Part shown: piece by piece, positions 1 through 6,946 of the stretch
Numbering within the stretch: the first letter of the stretch is position 1
Layout: every line of letters begins with the position of its first letter
From: a virus
Strand: one strand, 5' to 3'
Length of the DNA: 43,294 nt
Virus record (IMG/VR): IMGVR_UViG_3300011116_000403
Coordinates: 1-43,294 of that record
Made by a program: the position numbers and the translations under genes
The notes under the pieces: generated by a model
Database searches by the model: none
The model's input: the letters and a program-made list of their open reading frames with translations, nothing else
What the model was told of the DNA's origin: nothing

Positions 1-127
1 AGTAGCGGGACTGTGTTTGGCAGCATTGGTTCTGGAGGTGCATTTGATTTTCAGGTAGGTGGTCACGCAATCACTTCTTATAACACAGGTCAAATTATGA
101 TGAGAATGTTTGCTCCATCAGGGCAAA
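1..127. repeat. Terminal direct repeat, left copy (circular-contig overlap)
   Basis: These 127 bases are identical to 43168-43294. The repeat lies inside the tail-fibre reading frame and the frame continues across the join. A 127-base overlap is what a de Bruijn assembler leaves at the ends of a circular contig when k is 127, so this is probably an assembly signature and not a biological terminal repeat. It implies a circularly permuted or circularised genome of about 43,167 bp. Confidence 0.95.
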
Positions 128-927
128 CTGCCAATATTCAAAACTGGTATGTCAATAGCACAATTGTTTCAAGTATTGGTCCAGCGGGAAATATCTCAAT
201 ACTTCTCAACTCCGCCTCAACCGTCGGTTTAATCGTCAAAGGCGCACCATCCCAATCTGCTAAATTGCAAGAATGGCAAAATAACAGTGGCACAACACTA
301 GCATCTGTAAATAATAATGGTGTTTTTGAAACTAGTGCTAGTATTTATACTCCATATTTACAACCTGTTAATGGTGGCGGTTCATATTTATCACTTACAC
401 AAGGAAATCCTGTTACTGCAAATACATCAAGTGCATCAGTTGTTCCATTTGCTGTCAAAGGCGCGGCATCCCAAACAGCCAACCTACAAGAATGGCGGAA
501 CTCTGCAGGGACTGTGTTGGCAAGTATTAACGCTAGCGGAAATGCAACTTTTAACACATTGACAGTCAATACAAATAATACTGTTTACTTTGGAACAAGT
601 AGTGGAATCTATGGTACCACAGTTGCAATAAAGACATATACCGATTCAAATGTTGGGCTTGTTGTCCAAGCAACTGGTTCTGGACAGACTGGCAATTTAC
701 AAAATTGGAATAATAGTGTTGGTATTGTGTTGGCAAAAATTAGCGCATCAGGCAACATTGTGGCAGGAGATATGGCCATTGCCACTTCATCAGTATCAAC
801 AATACATATTTCTAACGGCACTATTCCATCAGCAAATCCAACAGGCGGTGGTGTCTTATATGTAGAGGCAGGAGCACTTAAATTCAGGGGTTCAAGTGGA
901 ACAATTACTACAATAGCGGTAGCATAA
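1..927 (+). CDS. Tail fibre protein, C-terminal part (gene continues from 42223 across the contig join)
   Basis: This is the downstream half of a fibre of about 623 residues whose GTG start is at 42223. The frame is open from base 1 and continuous with the right end. It carries four of the eight copies of a motif like SQTANLQEWQNSxGTVLASI, near bases 115, 238, 457 and 670. Such repeats are typical of beta-structured trimeric fibres or receptor-binding shafts. The C-terminus (GTIPSANPTGGGVLYVEAG) is a common end of phage fibre proteins. The role is presumably host recognition at the tail tip; the receptor is unknown. Confidence 0.8.
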   Translation, partial: SSGTVFGSIGSGGAFDFQVGGHAITSYNTGQIMMRMFAPSGQTANIQNWYVNSTIVSSIGPAGNISILLNSASTVGLIVKGAPSQSAKLQEWQNNSGTTLASVNNNGVFETSASIYTPYLQPVNGGGSYLSLTQGNPVTANTSSASVVPFAVKGAASQTANLQEWRNSAGTVLASINASGNATFNTLTVNTNNTVYFGTSSGIYGTTVAIKTYTDSNVGLVVQATGSGQTGNLQNWNNSVGIVLAKISASGNIVAGDMAIATSSVSTIHISNGTIPSANPTGGGVLYVEAGALKFRGSSGTITTIAVA

Positions 928-988
928 TAATAGATTTCATAGGTCTATGGGGGCTATGATTACAAAACAACTAACAAAGGAAAACACA

Positions 989-1234
989 ATGGCAATAGAT
1001 TACTCAGCACTTTTAACAGACGCTCAAAAGCGCGAAATATTGGAACAGCGTTTAACTCAATTTGTTTCAGAGGCATACCAACATGATATTAACAAGAAAA
1101 TCGCAACTACATCTAACAACACAGAAGGCGTCAAAGCCGCTGACGATGCTTTAGTAATTCTTGATACAGCCATTTTTGTTCATCAAGAAGCACTTGCCGC
1201 ATTACCTGTTAAAGCAGATGCTTTACCAAGTTAG
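989..1234 (+). CDS. Small protein of unknown function, 81 aa
   Basis: The ATG at 989 is chosen because AAAGGA lies just upstream at 976-981; an in-frame ATG at 947 has no such site. The protein (MAIDYSALLTDAQKREILEQ...) is polar and predicted helical, with no cysteine, signal peptide or membrane segment. It sits directly after the tail fibre, so it could be a fibre-assembly chaperone or a minor virion component. That rests on position only. Confidence 0.6.
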   Translation: MAIDYSALLTDAQKREILEQRLTQFVSEAYQHDINKKIATTSNNTEGVKAADDALVILDTAIFVHQEALAALPVKADALPS

Positions 1235-1281
1235 TCGCTGTTTGTAAAAACTACTAGTTATGTGATAGGTGACCTTTTCTA

Positions 1282-1674
1282 ATGACTCCAAACATAGGAA
1301 TTATAGCAAGTGGAATAAGACCGCCTGTAACTCCACCTGTTACTCCACCTGTTACTCCACCTGTTACTCCACCTGTAACTCCACCTGTTACTCCACCTGT
1401 TACTCCACCTGTAACTCCACCAGTAACTCCACCAGTAACTCCACCAGTCACACCACCAGTCACACCACCAGTAACTCCACCAGTAACTCCACCAGTAACT
1501 CCACCAGTCACACCACCTGTTAGTCCACCTGTTAGTCCACCGCCAATATATTATGCATTTATATGCTCATCACAAGATGTTATTGATGGTTATTGTTCAT
1601 ATGTATATCAATGTTCTGGCGCAGCAAGCACTAGCGGCATATGTACATGTTCGCCAAGTTATATACCATGTTGA
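1282..1674 (+). CDS. PPVT-repeat stalk protein with cysteine-rich C-terminal head, 130 aa
   Basis: AGGTGA at 1267-1272 precedes the ATG. After 13 residues the protein has 16 perfect tandem PPVT repeats (12-nt units, 1321-1512), then two PPVS repeats. A C-terminal domain of about 40 residues follows, with six cysteines (FICSS, GYCS, YQCSG, GICTC, IPC) that could form three disulfides in a small knot. The repeat should form an extended polyproline II rod. The design suggests a virion spike or adhesin stalk next to the fibre gene. A P4H-like oxygenase lies 0.6 kb downstream and could hydroxylate these prolines; this is inference. Confidence 0.75.
   Translation: MTPNIGIIASGIRPPVTPPVTPPVTPPVTPPVTPPVTPPVTPPVTPPVTPPVTPPVTPPVTPPVTPPVTPPVTPPVTPPVSPPVSPPPIYYAFICSSQDVIDGYCSYVYQCSGAASTSGICTCSPSYIPC
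1321..1536 (+). repeat. 12-nt tandem repeat encoding PPVT x16 and PPVS x2
   Basis: There are eighteen in-frame 12-base units of the form CCACCWGTNACN (the last two end in AGT, giving serine). Third positions vary between units (GTAACT, GTTACT, GTCACA). The peptide is more conserved than the DNA, which points to selection on the protein and not to recent slippage alone. Identical neighbouring unit pairs show that local duplication also occurs. Confidence 0.95.
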
Positions 1675-1692
1675 TTTATAGAAAAGGACATC

Positions 1693-2055
1693 ATGCTAAC
1701 TGACGCATCAATCGCATATGTTAAAACAGACATAAAAGGCATAGCCCTTGTTTGGGTTATTGATGGTCAATGTCTTTATGATTTGCCATTGAATAAACAA
1801 TATGCAGATATATTCTTAAATGCAGACAATGTAATAGATATATCTAATCAACATACCGAGCATAGTGGTATTACTGTTCAAATCAAAAAAGGAAATGAAA
1901 TATTAGAAGAATTTCAAACCTCAGAATACTTTGGAACTATTCTTTTGAGCAATCCCCAAGTCTTAGATTTAAGTCTTTACGCTGGGGGAAACACAATAAT
2001 TTCTCCAAATGCTACATTTGATGGAGAAAAGTTCTTAGCAACAGAATCAAAGTAA
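1693..2055 (+). CDS. Unknown protein, 120 aa
   Basis: AAAAGGA lies just upstream of the ATG at 1693. The sequence alternates short hydrophobic strands with polar turns (GIALVWVIDGQCLYDLP, GITVQIKKGNEILEEF, FGTILLSNPQVLDLS), suggesting a small all-beta fold. There is no recognisable catalytic motif, signal or membrane segment. It lies between the PPVT-repeat gene and the zinc-ribbon and oxygenase genes with short gaps, so it is probably co-transcribed. Function unknown. Confidence 0.65.
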   Translation: MLTDASIAYVKTDIKGIALVWVIDGQCLYDLPLNKQYADIFLNADNVIDISNQHTEHSGITVQIKKGNEILEEFQTSEYFGTILLSNPQVLDLSLYAGGNTIISPNATFDGEKFLATESK

Positions 2056-2062
2056 CAAACAC

Positions 2063-2290
2063 ATGGGAACAAGATGGGAAGAATATAAAAAGAAAAATGG
2101 CGTAACCCCATTAGACATGCTTAGTCCACAGACTATAAAAGCCTCTAATGAATTGGCTGAACAAAGGTTTGATATATGTAAAACATGCCCAGAGTTGATA
2201 CAATTAACAAAACAATGTAAAAAATGTGGGTGTTTTATGACTGCAAAAACTAGATTACAAGCAGCAAAATGCCCAATAGGGAAGTGGTAA
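2063..2290 (+). CDS. Small zinc-ribbon protein (DUF6171-like), 75 aa
   Basis: The protein has cysteines at 39, 42, 52, 55, 57 and 70, arranged as FDICKTCPEL, then QCKKCGCFM, then KCPIGKW at the extreme C-terminus. This layout (CxxCP, CxxCGCxM, then A-K-CP-x-x-KW) matches a widespread small phage and cyanophage zinc-ribbon family, which I recall as DUF6171. Four of the cysteines probably bind one zinc ion. It begins 8 bases after the preceding stop and ends just upstream of the oxygenase start. The biochemical role of the family is not known. Confidence 0.75.
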   Translation: MGTRWEEYKKKNGVTPLDMLSPQTIKASNELAEQRFDICKTCPELIQLTKQCKKCGCFMTAKTRLQAAKCPIGKW

Positions 2291-2292
2291 TT

Positions 2293-2859
2293 ATGATAGA
2301 ACTAGCACCAGGAATAGTGATATTTGAAAATGTATTTCCTAAGTCAATGGATTATATTGTTAAAATTCAAGAAGCAGGTATTTCTTGGAGAGCAGCAGAA
2401 GTGCTTGTAAATCAAAATGAACACGAATCTGGAACAGACTTTAGGGCTAGAGATACAGATTTGATGATGCTTCCTCACCATACTGAAGATGGAGATAGCA
2501 TACTTCATGAGTTTACAAAAGAATTTCACGCAAGAATGACGGAATGTTTAAACCAATATCTAAGCGCTTACTATGCGAAGATAGAAAAGTTTGAAGTTCC
2601 TCAGTTGCTTAGGTATGGCAAAGAACAAAAGTTTCATGACCATATAGATGACCACCCATTTTTTACTAGAAGAATATCATTGACTTATTACTTAAATGAT
2701 GAGTATGAGGGTGGAGATGTAGAGTTCAAAAGACATGGGTTAAGGTTTAAGGCAAAGAAAAACGACCTTCTTATCTTTCCATCAAACTTTGTATATAACC
2801 ATGAAGTGCATCCAGTAATTTCTGGAACAAGATATGTGGTGGTTCAATGGATGGCATAA
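2293..2859 (+). CDS. 2-oxoglutarate/Fe(II) oxygenase, prolyl 4-hydroxylase-like, 188 aa
   Basis: The C-terminal half matches the P4H family pattern: LLRYGKEQKFHDHIDDH, then YYLNDEYEGGDVEF, LLIFPSNFVYNH, HPVISGTRY and a final W. Expected iron ligands are H117, D119 and H170; R180 should bind 2-oxoglutarate. The start is the ATG at 2293 because the in-frame ATG at 2269 lies inside the previous gene. Family members hydroxylate proline or other side chains using O2 and 2-oxoglutarate. The nearest plausible substrate in this genome is the PPVT-repeat protein at 1282-1674. It overlaps the next gene by 13 bases. Confidence 0.85.
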   Translation: MIELAPGIVIFENVFPKSMDYIVKIQEAGISWRAAEVLVNQNEHESGTDFRARDTDLMMLPHHTEDGDSILHEFTKEFHARMTECLNQYLSAYYAKIEKFEVPQLLRYGKEQKFHDHIDDHPFFTRRISLTYYLNDEYEGGDVEFKRHGLRFKAKKNDLLIFPSNFVYNHEVHPVISGTRYVVVQWMA

Positions 2860-3407
2860 ACAAAGAAGTTGGGTTAATCAAAAATGTTTTAAGTCTTACT
2901 GATTTTGATAGAATTCGTATGTATTTTAAGAATCATCAAGGTTTAGCCTCATTAGATACAGATGAATTTGGCAGAAAATTGCTTGGAGATAAAACAGATT
3001 TAATACTAAAAGAGTTTAGTGAGATGTTATTGCCAAAAGTAAAAGACTACTTTGGCAGTCAGACAATGCTTCCATCATACTCATTGTTTGCCGAGTATTC
3101 TGATGAGGTAATTAGCCTTCATAAGCACAAAGACGCGAATGCCTGCACATATACACTTGATTTGGTGCTTTACCAAAATGACCCATGGGCTTTATTTGTA
3201 GAGGGTAAAGCCTACTCAGCCAAGCCAAACGAAGCAGTCTTATTTATGGGCGAAGAATATGAACATTGGAGAGAAACTCTCTATAATAATACTGGAAAAA
3301 TTGGAGTTGTATTCTTTCATTATGTTGAACCACATCATTGGTGGTTTACAAAAGGTCCAGAATACATACAAGAAATTCTAAACAAAAAGAGAATGGAACA
3401 ACAATGA
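2847..3407 (+). CDS. Oxygenase-like double-stranded beta-helix protein A, 186 aa
   Basis: The core block LHKHKDANACTYTLDLVLYQ contains H94-x-D96, followed by NEAVLFMGEEYEHWRE with H140 and R142, then VVFFHYVEPHHWWF. This is the HxD...H iron-binding layout of 2OG-Fe(II) oxygenases. The usual arginine about ten residues after the distal histidine is absent; R142 or K151 may replace it. The protein at 3404-4090 is a clear paralogue. The gene is translationally coupled to its neighbours (13-base overlap upstream, ATGA downstream). Substrate unknown. Confidence 0.65.
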   Translation: MDGINKEVGLIKNVLSLTDFDRIRMYFKNHQGLASLDTDEFGRKLLGDKTDLILKEFSEMLLPKVKDYFGSQTMLPSYSLFAEYSDEVISLHKHKDANACTYTLDLVLYQNDPWALFVEGKAYSAKPNEAVLFMGEEYEHWRETLYNNTGKIGVVFFHYVEPHHWWFTKGPEYIQEILNKKRMEQQ

Positions 3408-4090
3408 GGGCGGTTAATACAAAATTAGTAGAAAACTTTCTTTCAGTAGAATTATTTGAGAAAGTAAAAACACAGGTGCTTGCTAAGCAACTAGGTCCAG
3501 AAGGTCCACATTTTTATCATACTGTTGCTGGGCGTTGGCTTACTGAAATACATTTTGATGCTGAAACAGAAGCCCAAATCTTAGAAATAGCAAAGAAAAC
3601 ATTTGGCGAAGAAGATATAAAGCGTGCTGGTTTTCATACTGGAAGATATCAAATTCAAAATGGTATCAAACCCCAACTATGGAAACATTACGACCAATCT
3701 GCCTGTCAGTTTTCATTAGATATTTGTATAGAGAAAACAATAGACTGGCAGTTAGTTGTTGAAGATGTAGTGTTTAATGAAAAACCAAATAGTTGCGTTG
3801 TTTTTTCTGGGAACAACAACATGCATTGGAGAACACCTTATCCTTCTGACAATGAAAATGATTATGTAACTCTTATATTTATGCAGTTTGCAAAACCTGA
3901 CCATTGGTTTTTTACTGAAGGCGCGGAAGGTTTTAATCGTCATGGTCATAAAGCAGACTATAAATTTAGAGAAAAGATGGGTTATTGGTCGCAACCCGAT
4001 TACAGTAATGACCGACCAATATGCGCATGTTGTGATTATAGACCCGTGCTTAATTTTGAGGAACAATACTTAAAAGAAAAAAATATATGA
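3404..4090 (+). CDS. Oxygenase-like double-stranded beta-helix protein B, 228 aa
   Basis: This is a paralogue of the preceding protein. LWKHYDQSACQFSLDICIE gives H95-x-D97, and SCVVFSGNNNMHWRTP gives H141 and R143, with a parallel LIFMQFAKPDHWFF block. The C-terminal extension carries CACCDYRP (C207, C209, C210), possibly metal-binding. The start is the ATG at 3404 in an ATGA overlap with the upstream stop; the longer in-frame ORF from 3338 runs inside the previous gene. Enzyme activity is inferred from the motif only. Confidence 0.65.
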   Translation: MRAVNTKLVENFLSVELFEKVKTQVLAKQLGPEGPHFYHTVAGRWLTEIHFDAETEAQILEIAKKTFGEEDIKRAGFHTGRYQIQNGIKPQLWKHYDQSACQFSLDICIEKTIDWQLVVEDVVFNEKPNSCVVFSGNNNMHWRTPYPSDNENDYVTLIFMQFAKPDHWFFTEGAEGFNRHGHKADYKFREKMGYWSQPDYSNDRPICACCDYRPVLNFEEQYLKEKNI

Positions 4091-4278
4091 TAAGTAGATT
4101 CTATAAGTTTTTTTCTAAATATAAAAAAACAATTTATTGCCATAAAAAATACTGCAGTATTTCTAATCATATATATAAACCTAGGGATATTAACTGGGTT
4201 GAGCAGAATAGAATGCTTAAAGATTTAAGACAAAAGCAACAAGGGCAACCAGAAAAAACAGTCTGGTGGTCTATATGA
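4087..4278 (+). CDS. Small basic protein, 63 aa
   Basis: It starts in an ATGA overlap with the upstream gene and ends in an ATGA overlap with the next micro-gene. The N-terminal half is rich in Lys and Tyr with CHKKYC (cysteines 18 and 23). The C-terminal half has NWVEQNRMLKDLRQKQQG, predicted helical. No family recognised. The chain of overlaps supports real translation. Confidence 0.5.
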   Translation: MISRFYKFFSKYKKTIYCHKKYCSISNHIYKPRDINWVEQNRMLKDLRQKQQGQPEKTVWWSI

Positions 4279-4343
4279 TTACTGGCTTACTTCTAGGCTT
4301 TATTTGTGGTGTAATTGTTGGATACATATACGGCAAGAACTAA
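4275..4343 (+). CDS. Micro-protein with one transmembrane segment, 22 aa
   Basis: The ATG at 4275 overlaps the previous stop (ATGA) and the TAA is at 4341-4343. Nearly the whole peptide is hydrophobic with a glycine-rich face (TGLLLGFICGVIVGYIYG), followed by a charged KN end, so it looks like a single-pass membrane peptide. It immediately precedes the AAGGAG ribosome-binding site of the minor tail gene. It could be an accessory lysis or membrane peptide, or simply a coupling ORF. Confidence 0.45.
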   Translation: MITGLLLGFICGVIVGYIYGKN

Positions 4344-4352
4344 GGAGAGCAA

Positions 4353-5480
4353 ATGGCTACTACCAGTTATAGGTATTTATTTGCTGACCTAGTAACAAAC
4401 GACATACTTGCTGAATTACCCTTGACCAATGTTCAATTTACACAAGTTCTAAATAGTCCAGGAAGTTTCTCAGGAGAGATATTAGGTTCAGACGCGCGCG
4501 AATTAGCCTACGATATTCCAACAAGTACCGAACCAGCACGAACAGCCATTTATGTAGATAGAGATGGCGTACTAATCTGGGGTGGAATTATATGGCTAAG
4601 AACTTGGGATACTGATTCTCAAAAGTTTACTTTCTCTGCTCGCGAGTTTGGTTCGTATTTTGAACGCCGAAGAATTACGGGTGACATGATGTCTGGTCAA
4701 CAAGCACTTGTATATCTAAATGAAGACCAAGTATTTGTAGCGCAAGACCTTATGACCTTAGCGCAGGCTGTAACGGGTGGAAACATTGATGTAATCGTGC
4801 CTAACAATACTTCAGGCGTTCTTGTAACTCGTGTCTATTATGACTATGAATTCAAAGATGTTTGGGGTGCTATCAAAGACCTTAGTAATTCACAAGATGG
4901 TTTTGACTTCAATATAGATGTTGCTTATGACGCTAATCTTGAACCTAGAAAATACGCACACACAGATTATCCAGCGCGCGGAGTAGTTTATACACCTAGC
5001 CCTTCTGCCCTAGTTTTTCAGTTTCCTGGAAACATTGTTGCTTACGAATGGCCTGATGATGGCTCAATTACAGCAAACACAATGTATGGAATTGGTCCAC
5101 AGTCTAACGAGGCTAAAATCCGAGCAACTGCTGTTAGTCCTATTGACCAAATAGCCGCAGGTTACGCGTTATTAGAAGACACAGTTTCATATACAGACCA
5201 ATACGACCCCGATTTATTACAACAACAAACGCTTGGTGAAGTAACTGCCAAGCAAGTAGCAGTAGTTACGCCTAGAATTATTGTTCCTGCTTACGCTGAC
5301 CCAGTATTAGGTTCTTACAAAACAGGCGACCAATGCCTGCTAAGAATTACAGACGATAGATTTCCTAATAACGGAAGTGGATTTGGCTTATCTGTCGTAA
5401 AACGCATTGTTTCTATAAATGTGCAACCTGGAGAAAATGGTCCTGAACGCGTTACACTTACTCTGACCGACCCTACTTAG
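4353..5480 (+). CDS. Gp37-like minor tail protein (tail hub), 375 aa
   Basis: A strong AAGGAG lies just before the ATG. The protein resembles the siphovirus ReqiPepy6 Gp37-like family, with an early FTQVLNSPGSFSGEI segment, IYVDRDGVLIWGGIIW and the FSAREFGSYFERRRI block. Length is normal for the family (about 370). Members form the tail-tip hub or baseplate in actinophages and other Gram-positive phages. It is separated from the distal tail and fibre genes by the oxygenase cluster, an unusual insertion in the tail module. Confidence 0.8.
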   Translation: MATTSYRYLFADLVTNDILAELPLTNVQFTQVLNSPGSFSGEILGSDARELAYDIPTSTEPARTAIYVDRDGVLIWGGIIWLRTWDTDSQKFTFSAREFGSYFERRRITGDMMSGQQALVYLNEDQVFVAQDLMTLAQAVTGGNIDVIVPNNTSGVLVTRVYYDYEFKDVWGAIKDLSNSQDGFDFNIDVAYDANLEPRKYAHTDYPARGVVYTPSPSALVFQFPGNIVAYEWPDDGSITANTMYGIGPQSNEAKIRATAVSPIDQIAAGYALLEDTVSYTDQYDPDLLQQQTLGEVTAKQVAVVTPRIIVPAYADPVLGSYKTGDQCLLRITDDRFPNNGSGFGLSVVKRIVSINVQPGENGPERVTLTLTDPT

Positions 5481-5488
5481 GAGTAGCG

Positions 5489-5722
5489 ATGCCATATATC
5501 AATTTGCCACCTGTGGTATCTGAAATGTTTTGGGATTTAGATAGACGCATACGCTCGTTAGAAACTTCTTTTAGATTCAACGCTCCGTCATTAGATTTTT
5601 CTACTGACCTGCCAACAAGCCCACGCGAAGGTGATATGTATTATGCTACGAACATAGGACAACTTGTTTATTACAATGGAACTGCTTGGCACAAACTAAA
5701 TCAATCTACCTATACTCCATAA
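5489..5722 (+). CDS. Small tail-associated protein, 77 aa
   Basis: GGAG lies just upstream of the ATG. The motif LPTSPREGDMYYATNIGQLVYYNGTAWHKL is the short module found in many phage fibre and appendage proteins: parameters are set, then 'YYNGTxW'. Related segments occur in this genome at 25351-26730 and at the start of the 42223 fibre. It is probably a small tail-tip component or a fibre adaptor. Confidence 0.65.
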   Translation: MPYINLPPVVSEMFWDLDRRIRSLETSFRFNAPSLDFSTDLPTSPREGDMYYATNIGQLVYYNGTAWHKLNQSTYTP

Positions 5723-5742
5723 CCGAAAGGTCTAATGAAAAA

Positions 5743-5973
5743 ATGTCTATTCCTGATTGGGCTACTACCGCCTCTGGCGTTCTAGCCATACTTGCCTGTT
5801 TTTGGGCTATTCATAGATATCTAACTCGCTCAATGATTCGCGATTATCTAAGTGAATTACGCCCTAATGGTGGGTCAAGCGTCAAAGATAAGGTTGATTC
5901 AATAGACCGACAAGTATCTAAATTAGAAAATCGCATAGACCAAATCTACTTATTATTGATAAACAAAAAATGA
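5743..5973 (+). CDS. Membrane protein with coiled-coil tail, candidate holin-like protein, 76 aa
   Basis: The N-terminus has one strong membrane segment (TASGVLAILACFWAI, residues about 8-24). A basic patch (HRYLTRSMIR) and a charged heptad-like helix (VKDKVDSIDRQVSKLENRIDQIYLLL) follow. The ATG at 5743 is preferred; the longer frame from 5686 overlaps the previous gene. Its place before the endolysin suggests a holin or an anchor. Topology (one span, cytoplasmic coiled coil) also fits small phage membrane proteins of unknown role. Confidence 0.6.
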   Translation: MSIPDWATTASGVLAILACFWAIHRYLTRSMIRDYLSELRPNGGSSVKDKVDSIDRQVSKLENRIDQIYLLLINKK

Positions 5974-6440
5974 TAGATGTAAATAAAATCAAGGCATTAT
6001 GTGAAGCATCTATTGGCTATACAGAGGGCGCTAACAACGACACAACTTTTGGCAAGTGGTATGGGCTAAACAATCAACCTTGGTGTGCTATGTCTGCTTC
6101 TAAAATGTATTTTGACGCTGGATTTCTTTCATCAGTTGCTAACACTAAAAAAGGGTTTGCATCTTGCGACGCATGGCTAAAGTATTTGACTAAAAATAAC
6201 CAACTTGTACCAATAGGACAAGCGCAAAGAGGCGACCTTGTATTCTTTCAATTTGATGATGATGTTGAACCCGACCATGTAGGCATTGTTGGTTATCACA
6301 ATACTGTTCTAAAATACCTACAGGTCTATGAGGGCAATACCAGTTCAGGCAAAACAGGCAGTCAATCAAACGGCGATGGCTATTACCTAAAGAAGCGTAC
6401 CTACGCTACAATTATGGCGGTTGCCCGACCAAAACCCTAG
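5970..6440 (+). CDS. Endolysin, CHAP/NlpC-P60-type amidase, 156 aa
   Basis: The papain-like catalytic cysteine is C39 in NNQPWCAMSAS. The histidine is H103 in EPDHVGIVGYH, and E121 or N123 in VYEGNT completes the site. AQRGDLVFFQFDDD before the histidine is typical of CHAP domains. It cleaves peptidoglycan peptide bonds at lysis. The protein is a single catalytic domain without an evident cell-wall-binding module. There is no signal peptide, consistent with holin-dependent export. It overlaps the preceding membrane protein gene by ATGA. Confidence 0.85.
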   Translation: MIDVNKIKALCEASIGYTEGANNDTTFGKWYGLNNQPWCAMSASKMYFDAGFLSSVANTKKGFASCDAWLKYLTKNNQLVPIGQAQRGDLVFFQFDDDVEPDHVGIVGYHNTVLKYLQVYEGNTSSGKTGSQSNGDGYYLKKRTYATIMAVARPKP

Positions 6441-6454
6441 GGAAGGACGAAAAG

Positions 6455-6697
6455 ATGTCACCAATTATGATGAGTGTTGCCAAATCCTATCTTCGCGGAG
6501 TGCTTGTAGCAATTACCCCGCTTCTTGTTATTGGCTCAGTTGATGTTAAGGCTTATATTGCTGCTGTTGGCGCAGGAGTTATTTCGCCAGCGCTTCGCGC
6601 TATGGATAAAAATGACCCTGCTTTTGGAAAAGTAGCAGATGTTTTAGAAATTGAACTAGATAAACTTGCTAAAGCAGACAAGAAAAAGAAGAAATAA
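6455..6697 (+). CDS. Putative holin, 80 aa
   Basis: GGAAGGA precedes the ATG. Two hydrophobic stretches (YLRGVLVAITPLLVIGSV and AYIAAVGAGVISPALRAM) are followed by NDPAFGKV and a C-terminal lysine run (KADKKKKK), the usual layout of small class II holins. It lies directly after the endolysin. It should form membrane lesions that release the endolysin. Confidence 0.75.
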   Translation: MSPIMMSVAKSYLRGVLVAITPLLVIGSVDVKAYIAAVGAGVISPALRAMDKNDPAFGKVADVLEIELDKLAKADKKKKK

Positions 6698-6700
6698 CTA

Positions 6701-6946
6701 ATGGGTTTGCTGGAAGACCTCGGCGACGAGAGCAATTTTCCTCTTGGTTCAAAACAAAAATGTTCTGTCTGTATATTATTGCTTGAACTGCCTGATAAAG
6801 AACGCAATTTGTTGCAAGGTAGGTTTGATAACAAAAAAATATCACACACTACTTTACACAAAGTTCTAAAAAATAATGATATTCACATTAGTGATAGCGT
6901 TATAGGCAGACACCGCAGGGGGGTTTGCGCTGGTGTCACTAAATGA
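6701..6946 (+). CDS. Small putative DNA-binding protein upstream of metallophosphoesterase, 81 aa
   Basis: The pattern MGLLEDL, then KCSVCILLLELPDKERNLLQGRF, KISHTTLHKVLKNNDIHISDSVIGRHRRGVC matches small actinophage proteins found just before calcineurin-like phosphoesterase genes. The C-terminal half looks like a helix-turn-helix (SHTTLHKVL, then SDSVIGRHRR). C21xxC24 and C76 may bind metal. It overlaps the next gene by 14 bases. The target is unknown. Confidence 0.6.
   Translation: MGLLEDLGDESNFPLGSKQKCSVCILLLELPDKERNLLQGRFDNKKISHTTLHKVLKNNDIHISDSVIGRHRRGVCAGVTK

Noticed and set aside
928-988. CATAG/CTATG hairpin after the fibre gene as terminator
   Set aside because: Only 5 bp, no T-run, and probably chance.
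1254-1511. Minus-strand TGGV repeat protein
   Set aside because: It is the complement of the PPVT repeat DNA; the plus frame has a ribosome-binding site, a cysteine-rich end and a coherent gene context.
1321-1536. Short regular repeats resembling a CRISPR or iteron array
   Set aside because: Units are 12 bases without spacers and stay in one reading frame.
3338-3403. Upstream extension of oxygenase-like protein B
   Set aside because: The extension overlaps the end of protein A, has no ribosome-binding site and reads as a shadow of that gene; the ATGA start at 3404 is better.
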